Part shown: one piece after another, positions 27,540 through 35,599 of the stretch | How positions within the stretch are numbered: position 1 is the stretch's first letter | Layout of the letters: every line of letters starts with the position of its first letter | From: Symsagittifera roscoffensis | Lineage: Eukaryota; Xenacoelomorpha; Acoela; Convolutidae | NCBI RefSeq assembly: GCF_963678635.1 | Contig: NC_087067.1 | Span: 3,975,072-4,039,071 of the forward strand | Direction: 5' to 3' | Length of the DNA: 64,000 bases | The notes under the pieces: model-generated | Told to the model about the DNA's origin: nothing | Seen by the model: only the letters and a program-made list of their open reading frames with translations | The model's database searches: none | Program-made: the position numbers and the translations under genes

Positions 27540-27770
27540 ATGCTTTTCTCTCAAACAGTCGCTCAAATATTTATCAATTTTAAACATTTTTTTTCAATAC
27601 TTCAAGCCCTTATAATATTTCTTTTTGATATCATTGAATCTTTTCTAATAATCATAATAATTTTTTGTAACATTTTTTTAATTTTCTACACAATAATTGA
27701 ACTATTCCTCCAACTTTCCAAAACCCTTGAATATATCCACAGGTACGATTTTAACAACTTGTCTAAATGA
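27540..27770 (+). CDS. Small membrane protein A (76 codons)
   Basis: Starts ATG at 27540 and stops TGA at 27768-27770. The middle of the protein, about residues 20-58, is almost wholly hydrophobic and Ile/Leu/Phe-rich (for example ESFLIIIIIFCNIFLIFYTI). It would give one long or two short transmembrane segments with a short charged C-terminus. Its stop overlaps the next start as ATGA. No homologue is recognised. Size and layout resemble small viral membrane proteins; that is inference. Confidence 0.55.
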   Translation: MLFSQTVAQIFINFKHFFSILQALIIFLFDIIESFLIIIIIFCNIFLIFYTIIELFLQLSKTLEYIHRYDFNNLSK

Positions 27771-27955
27771 TACGAACAATTTTCAGTAGAACTGATATTT
27801 TTTTATTGTTTGTAATTTTCATAACATTTCTATTATCCCTCATTTTGACAATATGTAAATGTATAAAGAAAGCAATCATCACATTTGCCCTAGCAACAAT
27901 TTTTCTAATTCTTTTTTTAGAAGAATATTATAATAAACATAAACCTTCCCACTAA
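27767..27955 (+). CDS. Small membrane protein B (62 codons)
   Basis: Starts ATG at 27767, sharing ATGA with the stop of protein A, and ends TAA at 27953-27955. Two hydrophobic segments (about residues 11-29 and 37-51) flank a short basic turn, KCIKK. This helix-turn-helix layout is seen in two-pass viroporins. The C-terminus is short and charged (EEYYNKHKPSH). The tight coupling with protein A suggests translation by termination-reinitiation or a shared mRNA. No homologue recognised. Confidence 0.55.
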   Translation: MIRTIFSRTDIFLLFVIFITFLLSLILTICKCIKKAIITFALATIFLILFLEEYYNKHKPSH

Positions 27956-27960
27956 AGTAA

Positions 27961-29097
27961 CAATTTAAAAATCCATCAAAAATTGCTACCCAACAGTCAC
28001 AGAATCAGTCTTCACCGACATCATCCCAAGATAATCCAACACCACCTTCAACTACTCAAAACCCTCAAACATCTACACGAATTTCTTTTCAAGACAATCC
28101 ATACACTTTTGAAGAACGGCACGCTCGTTTATCTGAACCACTAGAACCAGTTCAACGACAAGCATCCCTAAGTGAACCAACATATAATCTTTACCCAACA
28201 CTACCACAAGAACTAAGTAGAATACGAAACCTTAGTCAAAACCAAAACACAGCAGAAATAAATAGACAAATTATACATCCTCGACGAAATAGAAATTTTC
28301 AAACTCCCCGAGTTCATTTTGATATACCTCAATCCCCAACACAAACCACTCCAGAAAACACCACTGGTATCACACCAGAAACTCCTACACTTTTTTCACA
28401 ACGAAGCACTTCCAGTCTACCTTCAGACTACTTAGGTTCAACACCAACATCTGAACAGATACGTGAAAATCCCTTTAACCCCCCAAACCTAACATCACGA
28501 CTACCATATTGGACTACACATTCATTTACACAAGGTGAACCAAATTTAGTCAATGACCCCATAGATATTTCTACGGATACAACAACATCCTCATCACTAC
28601 CAGAAACATTATCACTACCATCAACACCATCAATAAGCCAATTTTCACCACCACCCTTTAACTTAAATTTTCCAAATAATCTCGACGCCAGATATCGAGA
28701 ACAATCATCAATAAATATTCCTTTAAGACTAGATTGGAATACATTCACAGCACCTCCACCATTATTTGGACAACATCAAGAAAGTAACCGCCTTCATAAC
28801 TGGGCACTTAATAGATTACAATATCGTCAAGATATTCATAACGATATCCGTGATCACAATATTCAAATACTCCAACAAAACAGTTTACAATTAAAGTTTG
28901 AAATCACAGTTAAGTTAAATAATATTACCCAACATCCCTACCCATTAAATCCACCTAACATAACAGCTCAATCACTACCACCACCGTTTATAACTACTGA
29001 AGTAATATACAAATACGACAGATACACCAAAAACACAATTGGTTACATTACATTTTATAATCCATACTCAGGATTATCATACACATGTATATTCTAA
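27961..29097 (+). CDS. Accessory ORF with no methionine codon (378 codons)
   Basis: The frame opens directly after a TAA at 27958-27960 and runs to TAA at 29095-29097 without a single ATG. The product begins Gln/Ser/Thr/Pro-rich, has a Pro-rich centre (for example PSTPSISQFSPPPFNLNF) and a more folded-looking end (RLHNWALNRLQYRQDIHNDI, then Asn- and Tyr-rich strands). No signal peptide or domain is recognised. Because it has no ATG, it must be reached by splicing, frameshift or non-AUG initiation. Acceptor-like CCCAACAG, TCACAG and AATCAG end at 27996, 28002 and 28008, all in phase 0. It overlaps the env start by 13 nt. It may be the N-terminal part of a spliced protein. Confidence 0.7.
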   Translation, partial: QFKNPSKIATQQSQNQSSPTSSQDNPTPPSTTQNPQTSTRISFQDNPYTFEERHARLSEPLEPVQRQASLSEPTYNLYPTLPQELSRIRNLSQNQNTAEINRQIIHPRRNRNFQTPRVHFDIPQSPTQTTPENTTGITPETPTLFSQRSTSSLPSDYLGSTPTSEQIRENPFNPPNLTSRLPYWTTHSFTQGEPNLVNDPIDISTDTTTSSSLPETLSLPSTPSISQFSPPPFNLNFPNNLDARYREQSSINIPLRLDWNTFTAPPPLFGQHQESNRLHNWALNRLQYRQDIHNDIRDHNIQILQQNSLQLKFEITVKLNNITQHPYPLNPPNITAQSLPPPFITTEVIYKYDRYTKNTIGYITFYNPYSGLSYTCIF

Positions 29098-30548
29098 AAT
29101 TATTAATTTTTCTCCAAACCCTTTTTCTAATAACCTCAAATCAAAACATAAACCCTTCCCCTCGTACAGGACCACAAGATTTATTAGTAACACATTACGA
29201 TTGCGAAGAAAATGAACAAAAAACACTACATAAATATGCAATAAATCAAGTATCACAATGTGAAACAGAACCACAAGCTATAGAAACCACAGATATAATA
29301 GCAACACTCTATTCAAAAGCCCGAGCTACAACAGTTACAGGTTATAAATTCACAGCAACATTTTCCGAAAAGAAAGTACATTGTTCACAAGTCTCGAACG
29401 GAAACAAAAACCGACTTGACCATGAATCATTCTACCAAAGTAATATAGAACGTCTTTTATATCTCAATCCTGACGATTGTAAAAATGAATTACTTAGACT
29501 AAACATCACACAAAATAAAAACTCCCAAAGAAAATTAGTTAATTTTCAAGTTTTTTCAGACTCTGTACATCAATCACAACTTGAAAGACACCAAGGACAT
29601 ATAAAACTAGACGAAAAATACCCGTATAACGGCGCACACGGACGATTAACCTATGACCTACACGATAAACATTGGATACCACACATTGGTATAAATAACC
29701 CATCAAACTGCAAAGCAGACACGAAAAATAAAGGATACCAAGAAATAATGTTTTTCGATTGGAAAATACAACTCGAAAAAATACAACTCACACGAGATTT
29801 ATCTGATAATACAATGATCTATCAAGGAATCCGACTACCTTGTAAAAACGATCAAGGATATTGCGACCCTACAACAAGAACACAAGCAACAATTGTTTGG
29901 TTCCCCGAAGACACATGTACAACATTTCAAGTAGCAAAAATACACGCTCGTATGATAAAATTTCACGAAAAATATTTCATACAATCAATTCCATATGAAC
30001 AAGTCCATCCATCACGCAAACTAAGTTCCGATTTTAGAAACATAGACAATATAGAAAATAAATTGACACGTTTTCAAATATATCAAGAAACAGAACTTGC
30101 ATGTAAATACAGGAATCCACTTCACAGAACACAATACTCTGAAATATTAGTTGAATATGAAAAAGGATTCAACATGACCACTGGTAAAGTAAAAATCGAC
30201 CCATACGCCACAGGTCATCCTCTAAACGAAGGAACATCCTATATACCAGTTAATTTTCAAAAAAGCAACGGACAACCTGGTGGACATCTAAAACCTTATG
30301 ACACCAGAAGCACACGCTTACAAGAATTATCACTAATGAATACTACATATTTTGGTAATATCCACTATGATATTCATTTGGATATGAAACTAGACTATAC
30401 AATTAGCCGCATTTTTCAAGAAAATGTCACTCTCCGAATTAGAAACACTACATCAACTATGCGAATTAGAACGAACACAAATACTACAATCACTTGCACT
30501 AGCAGTATTAAAAATACCCTACGCAGGATACTTATTATCAGGAAATAG
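29085..30548 (+). CDS. env: Envelope glycoprotein, N-terminal frame
   Basis: Starts ATG at 29085 with a clear signal peptide (about residues 1-18, LKLLIFLQTLFLI core). The ectodomain is Cys-containing, with a YDC motif near residue 40, a VHCSQVSNG segment near 98-106, further paired cysteines, and N-glycosylation sites. The Cys order and the sequence of the following frame resemble class III fusion glycoproteins of the jingchuvirus type, a group known to have been captured by invertebrate LTR elements; this assignment is from pattern recognition and needs a profile search. The frame stops at 30546-30548, but its last 42 codons lose the ectodomain character. Coding evidence switches to the next frame at about 30424. 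The gene is therefore split, either broken or requiring a frame change. Confidence 0.75.
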   Translation: MYILKLLIFLQTLFLITSNQNINPSPRTGPQDLLVTHYDCEENEQKTLHKYAINQVSQCETEPQAIETTDIIATLYSKARATTVTGYKFTATFSEKKVHCSQVSNGNKNRLDHESFYQSNIERLLYLNPDDCKNELLRLNITQNKNSQRKLVNFQVFSDSVHQSQLERHQGHIKLDEKYPYNGAHGRLTYDLHDKHWIPHIGINNPSNCKADTKNKGYQEIMFFDWKIQLEKIQLTRDLSDNTMIYQGIRLPCKNDQGYCDPTTRTQATIVWFPEDTCTTFQVAKIHARMIKFHEKYFIQSIPYEQVHPSRKLSSDFRNIDNIENKLTRFQIYQETELACKYRNPLHRTQYSEILVEYEKGFNMTTGKVKIDPYATGHPLNEGTSYIPVNFQKSNGQPGGHLKPYDTRSTRLQELSLMNTTYFGNIHYDIHLDMKLDYTISRIFQENVTLRIRNTTSTMRIRTNTNTTITCTSSIKNTLRRILIIRK

Positions 30549-31704
30549 ATCAAATTTTTTAGACTACGAAGGAAACATTTTATGGTTTTATACTTGTACT
30601 AAAAAAGTATCACCACTATACGTTTTTGAAGATAAACGATGTTATAAAAGGATCCCTATCTTTTATAAGAATAAAGTACATTTCGTGGATACACTTTCAC
30701 GAAGAACCTATTTCTGGGATACCGCAGTCCCATGTGGATCAGAAAATAGCCACAATGTAGTACAACTAAACCCTGATGAAAACAAATATTATCTTCTCAC
30801 TCCATATCCCACATTAATGCAATCACTCAAAAAATTTTCACCAGAAAGCATTCGCGCTATTGCTCGAAACCCAAATATAGACTTACAATCAATAGGAATC
30901 TATTCAAAATCAGATATTCAACATCACATTAGAACACAACAATTCCAAGAATTATTAACACAAATGGACACTATACAAAGACAATCAATAGACCAAAATT
31001 TACGCAAACTTGCAGAAACCGCAGGATTTGCAGATATCTACACCCAAGACTATAGCGGATATTTTAAAGACATTAAAGATTATATATATCTAAACGGCGA
31101 AAAATACCGTCCCCAAGATATATCACCAATTAACATTTTTAGCTTTGTTACACTCAAAAATGAGATCCTAGATTTTCTAGGATGGCCCTACTGCATCTTA
31201 GAAAAATTGACTATTTTATACGCAATGTTTAACTTTATTGGATTTCTTTTCTCACTCTTAAAAGGAATCTACAACACATGTGCTATACACACACAAGTAA
31301 ACAGACAAGCAAGCGTAGCACGCATACTCTTTGCAGGATTTTTTGGAATCTTTTCTACATCTATAAACAAAATTCTTTTAGACGCACAAATAAAAGAATA
31401 TAACACAAAAATAACAACACGACAAAATACATACGACGAAGAACATAACAATGTCGACCCACAGCCAACGGCACCACAATTACCACCCCTACCAAATAAC
31501 CATCCACTATCCCTAGTCCCACGAAATTTTAGAAATTTAGCAATCACACATAATCCAAACTTTAGACTCACCACATCACAAAGTCCCGTCCAACATATAA
31601 TGACACATCAATCACAAGATGATAATACTTACGAACAAATTATTGAACAACCACATACCACCGCTTTTCAATCTCAAAATAATAATTTTTTTAGCCCACG
31701 ATGA
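30424..31704 (+). CDS. env: Envelope glycoprotein, C-terminal frame with TM anchor and PTAP motif
   Basis: A 426-codon frame overlapping the previous one by 125 nt, in the +1 frame relative to it. It continues the glycoprotein pattern: CELERTQ near residue 13, paired cysteines (58, 73, 104), then a membrane anchor at about 254-283 (a 30-residue, mostly hydrophobic stretch). A second hydrophobic patch lies at 300-315. The roughly 110-residue tail carries PTAP at 348-351 followed by LPPLP, a late-domain-like motif. It has an ATG at 30424, so independent translation is possible, but a frame break in one env gene is the simpler reading. Upstream in this frame is a stop at 30391. It ends in ATGA with the next ORF. 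Confidence 0.75.
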   Translation: MSLSELETLHQLCELERTQILQSLALAVLKIPYAGYLLSGNRSNFLDYEGNILWFYTCTKKVSPLYVFEDKRCYKRIPIFYKNKVHFVDTLSRRTYFWDTAVPCGSENSHNVVQLNPDENKYYLLTPYPTLMQSLKKFSPESIRAIARNPNIDLQSIGIYSKSDIQHHIRTQQFQELLTQMDTIQRQSIDQNLRKLAETAGFADIYTQDYSGYFKDIKDYIYLNGEKYRPQDISPINIFSFVTLKNEILDFLGWPYCILEKLTILYAMFNFIGFLFSLLKGIYNTCAIHTQVNRQASVARILFAGFFGIFSTSINKILLDAQIKEYNTKITTRQNTYDEEHNNVDPQPTAPQLPPLPNNHPLSLVPRNFRNLAITHNPNFRLTTSQSPVQHIMTHQSQDDNTYEQIIEQPHTTAFQSQNNNFFSPR

Positions 31705-33494
31705 GCCGCCAACTTGGATCACTCCATCGATCAAATTCCCATCCAACCAACCTTACCTCTTCAATCCCAATAATACCACTTTTTGCTTTTCCGCCACCCG
31801 ATTTTCCATCTAGCAATGTAACATCAGGCATGAATTCCGACACTAACTCACAAATTTCAGTTTTATACTCCATTTCACAGCTAAATAACCCGAATATTGA
31901 AACCCCCGACGAATTTGCCGACTCAGAACCATCTCCATCCAATAATTTTCATAACCCTTCTCAGTTTTCTCAACCTCCTTTTCAACCCATATTGTCAAAT
32001 AACCCTGACCCCATCACTCCTACACCCTCTTATGCTTCCCAAGTTACCCCAACCTACTCCTCATACCATTCTGACCAATCATCTCCAGACACCCCCCGAA
32101 TCTCCCCAGAGCTAGACAATTTTATTACCCTCCAACAACAACCCTACCACCTTAACACCCCGACCATAAACCAAATCTCCTCCACTACAAATTCATCCAA
32201 TCCCCCTACACCCTCTTCAAATTATACTGAATCATTAGCACCATCATCCACATCAACTGAATCCTCACTCAACACTAATAGAGCTTACCGCACTTTTAAA
32301 AGAAAGTTCCCCAACCATCCTTTCCCAGCAAAACCAGGAACAGCCCGTGAATACATCAACCACCCCCAGCATACTAACACTAGAGAATTTTTAGCTATCA
32401 CTTTACCCTCATTTCCACAATACACCTTAAACACCCCTCATGACGCTAACGAAACACGCAACTTTGTAGACGAATACGTTTTAATGCCCACTCTCTCTTG
32501 GACCTCATACTATCATTTCACTAACCCTCTTTGCTTACCTTTAACCAACACATCCATCGATATAGACCGAAACAAAGACATGCTATATCGACTAACTACA
32601 CCACTCACCGCTAGACAATTTACTTACGTAGGATATAAAAAATCACTAAAAATACACACTGCACCTAGAGCTAATGAATATACACTAGAATACTACGATC
32701 ACAACATCATCAGAGCTAACCAAGATCAATTCTTAGACGACGATCGCTTCGCTAACCCACAAATCACCGAGAAATTTTTCATCAAGACACCATATGTATT
32801 TACACTAAACATCTTCGACCGAAAGTTTGATCACATTATTTCAGAAGCACTAACAAGCACACAAGCGTACGAAAGTTTTAAAGAACGCTTCCAAATCTTT
32901 TCACTAACCTTTCATTTCCTTGCACCACACGAAAGAGATTTACACTGCTCACACGATATTATGTTGCGAACTAAACAAACACATACATACAGTTACTATC
33001 GTTTCATCCAAAATCACTTTGACCTCCACACACCCTCTAGACAACCACACCATCGCTTTCAATTCATCAATTCAAAATACACTTCACCGTATTTCCTAAA
33101 TTTCACATATTGTATTAAAGATACTAACCTTCATGGTATTCTTCGTAACTATGACCCCATAACCCAAATGTACATTTTCTGCCCCATCACCAAGACCTTC
33201 AACGCCGAAGAATCCCGACCCTTCCTTATCCCGCACGAGTTTGTACAGCCTATAGAAATCCCCATTTTAGAATTCATCCACAACACTAAATTTAACCACA
33301 AATTATATAACTTAATCCAAAACACACCTTATGAGTTTGCAGTAGGCACTGAAGAACTAACCATTATTAAGGCACTTCAATTGCTTTGGCCACTGCTTCA
33401 AACTAAAAATATCATCCGCATCTTAGCTAAACTACTAACAACTTCAGAACTAGTTCACGATATCTTCCCCCACGGTTTTTTCCCCGACGACTAA
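31701..33494 (+). CDS. Accessory protein of unknown function (597 codons)
   Basis: Starts ATG at 31701, sharing ATGA with the env stop, and ends TAA at 33492-33494. About 190 residues of Pro/Ser/Thr/Asn-rich, probably disordered sequence come first. A folded-looking region from about 200 to the end is rich in aromatic residues, His and Cys (for example SWTSYYHFTNPLCLPL and FLNFTYCIKDTNLHGI). No signal peptide, membrane helix or known domain is seen. Base use changes here from A-rich to C- and T-rich, unlike the other ORFs of the element. That could mean late acquisition from a host or another virus. Its place at the 3' end matches retroviral regulatory genes; that is inference only. Confidence 0.75.
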   Translation: MSRQLGSLHRSNSHPTNLTSSIPIIPLFAFPPPDFPSSNVTSGMNSDTNSQISVLYSISQLNNPNIETPDEFADSEPSPSNNFHNPSQFSQPPFQPILSNNPDPITPTPSYASQVTPTYSSYHSDQSSPDTPRISPELDNFITLQQQPYHLNTPTINQISSTTNSSNPPTPSSNYTESLAPSSTSTESSLNTNRAYRTFKRKFPNHPFPAKPGTAREYINHPQHTNTREFLAITLPSFPQYTLNTPHDANETRNFVDEYVLMPTLSWTSYYHFTNPLCLPLTNTSIDIDRNKDMLYRLTTPLTARQFTYVGYKKSLKIHTAPRANEYTLEYYDHNIIRANQDQFLDDDRFANPQITEKFFIKTPYVFTLNIFDRKFDHIISEALTSTQAYESFKERFQIFSLTFHFLAPHERDLHCSHDIMLRTKQTHTYSYYRFIQNHFDLHTPSRQPHHRFQFINSKYTSPYFLNFTYCIKDTNLHGILRNYDPITQMYIFCPITKTFNAEESRPFLIPHEFVQPIEIPILEFIHNTKFNHKLYNLIQNTPYEFAVGTEELTIIKALQLLWPLLQTKNIIRILAKLLTTSELVHDIFPHGFFPDD

Positions 33495-33497
33495 CAG

Positions 33498-33576
33498 GTA
33501 AGTATGAATTAAATGAATATTACTAACTAATTAAAATATTAAAAAACTCACCATTCTTTATTCATGTTTTCTTTAG
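33498..33576 (+). other. 79-nt intron immediately after the last stop codon
   Basis: CAG|GTAAGT at 33495-33503, a perfect TACTAAC branch sequence at 33521-33527, and an acceptor tract ending TGTTTTCTTTAG at 33576. The donor begins three bases after the TAA of the 597-codon ORF. All three signals are optimal, which is rare by chance within 79 nt. Confidence 0.75.
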
Positions 33577-35110
33577 ATTTTTAGCCTTCATCTTCGATCA
33601 TCTGAAAAATTCACAAAAGAAAAATAAAAAATAGCAAACTTCTTCAAAACTGTTTAAGACCCTTTTAACTTTTGCACCAACAATTAAATAAATATAATAC
33701 CAATGCAGTAAATTAATTTATAAAATTTTCCCCCAAAGCAGTAAATCTACATATGATGAAAATTTGTATCTTAAAATTCCCCCATTACTAGCAGTAAATT
33801 TCCAAATTCTATGCAGTAAATTAATAAAATGCAATTGCAGTACTAACCTTTTGATATTTTCATTCATTCGCACAGAAATTCTATCCACACTCACACAGCT
33901 CGCCCACGAAGAATTGTTTAAAATAATGAATTTCAGTTTCAAGTTTTCACACTCAACAACTCTAACATATAATAACAAGTTTCAAACTTTCCTTTAACCC
34001 GGTTGGAAAGGAATCATATACTAAACAAAACTAACCAACGCAGCTTACTAAATACCACAAATCATAGAATAACAGCATGACTTAGAAAAAGAAACCAACG
34101 GTACCCAAACCGGATTAACCCAGTTTAAAACTGGATAATTTATTCTTTTGAAGACTATTATAAAGTCTAAGAAAGAAATAATAAAACACAAAAAAGTCGA
34201 AAGACAAACCCATACCACAAACAATTTGATTTTTGAAAAAAGGACACAACCAACAAAACATAAGTAAGACCACAACAAACTCAACATAAAACGTTGTCAC
34301 ATAACAGGACCCCTCACAAAAACCGCATGAAATCATACTCCCACACCTGGCCTAACCCACCAGGAAAGGACGTCCTGAGCATGCTCTATAGCCGGCCTAA
34401 CCCACCGCGCTACATCCACGCTTTGTGACCACACCTTTATTTTTAATAAGAGCTACTCAAGGGTGAGTAACTCTTCAAAATAACCGAACTAAAACAAAAA
34501 GCTTTTGTGAAAACAACTAACTAAAATCATTATTAAAAAATATTAAACTAATAAAAGTTTTATAAAATGTAAAATCACATGATGCAATATATAGATCAGA
34601 ATACAACACCAAGGACGAACATCAAAAGACAGGACGACCCCACTACACTCGAGAGAGAATGACCAACTACAATCGATATGCCGCTCACAATCACAACTCA
34701 AAGGATTTAGAGTACGACTTGACCTCGCAGAAAAGGACTTCATTGAACTAGACCAATGACCACCTCGATGTTCAAGTATACGTACAGATCCGAGTAACCA
34801 GGCATCCCCTCCACGCACAATCTCCACGCCATTCCCAAACTAGATCATACACAAAAGAAGTTCTCCACGCAGAACAGAAAAACCTGACATAGCAAACCAT
34901 TCTGAAATCAGATTTGAGTTTGTTGCAAAGACGTAGTCGTTGTCACTAGAAGACACAACGTCTTATGTCTCTAACTCCAGCTTCCTGGAACTTCCCTAAC
35001 AAAAGAGGAAACGGAAGAAAATTATGATGTTCGCCAAAAACAAACGTCCATCATCCATCCTTCGAATTGCAGAAGAACTATTCTAAAAAACTCTGTAAAA
35101 CCCGGATGGG
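33577..35110 (+). other. Element 3' non-coding region
   Basis: About 1.5 kb without a supported ORF. Four GCAGTAAAT-like repeats lie at 33704-33830. A structured cluster is at 34346-34474. No clear polypurine tract abuts the 3' LTR: the last bases are GGATGGG (35104-35110), and a better purine tract, AAAAGAGGAAACGGAAGAAAA, lies about 90 nt upstream near 34998. Confidence 0.6.
34346..34474 (+). ncRNA. Candidate structured RNA element: twin hairpins and tandem palindromes
   Basis: Hairpin 1: CCTGG (34346-34350) and CCAGG (34360-34364) around loop CCTAACCCA. Next come two adjacent perfect 10-nt palindromes, AGGACGTCCT (34367-34376) and GAGCATGCTC (34377-34386). Hairpin 2: TAGCCGG (34389-34395) pairs with CCGcGCTA (34405-34412, one bulged C) around the same loop, CCTAACCCA. 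A fourth hairpin, AGAGcTACTC with GAGTAaCTCT, spans 34449-34474. The same loop on different stems argues for RNA function such as export, packaging or dimerisation. Confidence 0.6.
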
Positions 35111-35520
35111 TGGAACCTGATCTAAACTATATTTTATGATTGGATAAATTAAATGTTTTACCAATGTAAAGTATTTAATATTAACCAATCATGATCCATC
35201 TAACTAACAACCCACTTATTTGTAAGTGCTGAAGTTACTTGTAATTTCAGCACCAGAGAGATTTGAATTTAACTTAGAAATTAGTTGGACTCTCCCGAGC
35301 ACTTCAGCAGCCGCAATAAACCAGTATACCCTAGATCTATTGAGCCTAGCAGAGACTAGTTAAACAACCTGAGACTAGATAGTATAAGAGTAAGATTAGG
35401 ATCGGTATTAGACTAAGAAGTTGCACGAATCTATCCGGCCGAAAATAAGATAGCGTGACGAGCAGACGGTGTACCCTATCCGAAATTACTCTATGAGTTA
35501 TACACCCCAGTCATAACTCA
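35111..35520 (+). repeat. 3' LTR (410 bp)
   Basis: Matches the 5' LTR base for base by eye with offset 18485. AATAAA is at 35315-35320. Confidence 0.96.
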
Positions 35521-35524
35521 CTAC
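35521..35524. repeat. Target site duplication, right copy (CTAC)
   Basis: Matches the four bases before the 5' LTR. Confidence 0.85.
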
Positions 35525-35599
35525 GACAAGAACCCTCCATACAACTTTTTGTTGGGTTCTGCAATTGACAACTGCTTTTTCAAAAATTAGGCCACTTAC

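Larger units (their letters stand above)
16626..35520 (+). mobile_element. Complete 18.9-kb env-bearing Ty3/gypsy-type LTR retroelement
   Basis: Bounded by two 410-bp LTRs that show no difference by eye and flanked by CTAC duplications, so the insertion is recent. Order: LTR, primer-binding site, long leader, basic ORF (18273-18740), Gag-Pol (18715-26937), two small membrane ORFs (27540-27955), an ATG-free ORF (27961-29097), env in two overlapping frames (29085-31704), a 597-codon ORF (31701-33494), a 79-nt intron, a structured 3' region, LTR. It lies in UBE2D intron 1, antisense to the gene, 75 bp from the exon 1 donor. The plus strand is rich in A and poor in G over most of its length. Gag-Pol is open throughout; env is broken across frames. 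The length is large for the family because of the leader, the Gag extension and the extra ORFs. Confidence 0.95.

Noticed and set aside
34543-34827. Minus-strand 94-codon frame in the element's 3' region.
   Set aside because: Antisense to the element, low similarity to any known protein type, and likely a by-product of composition.
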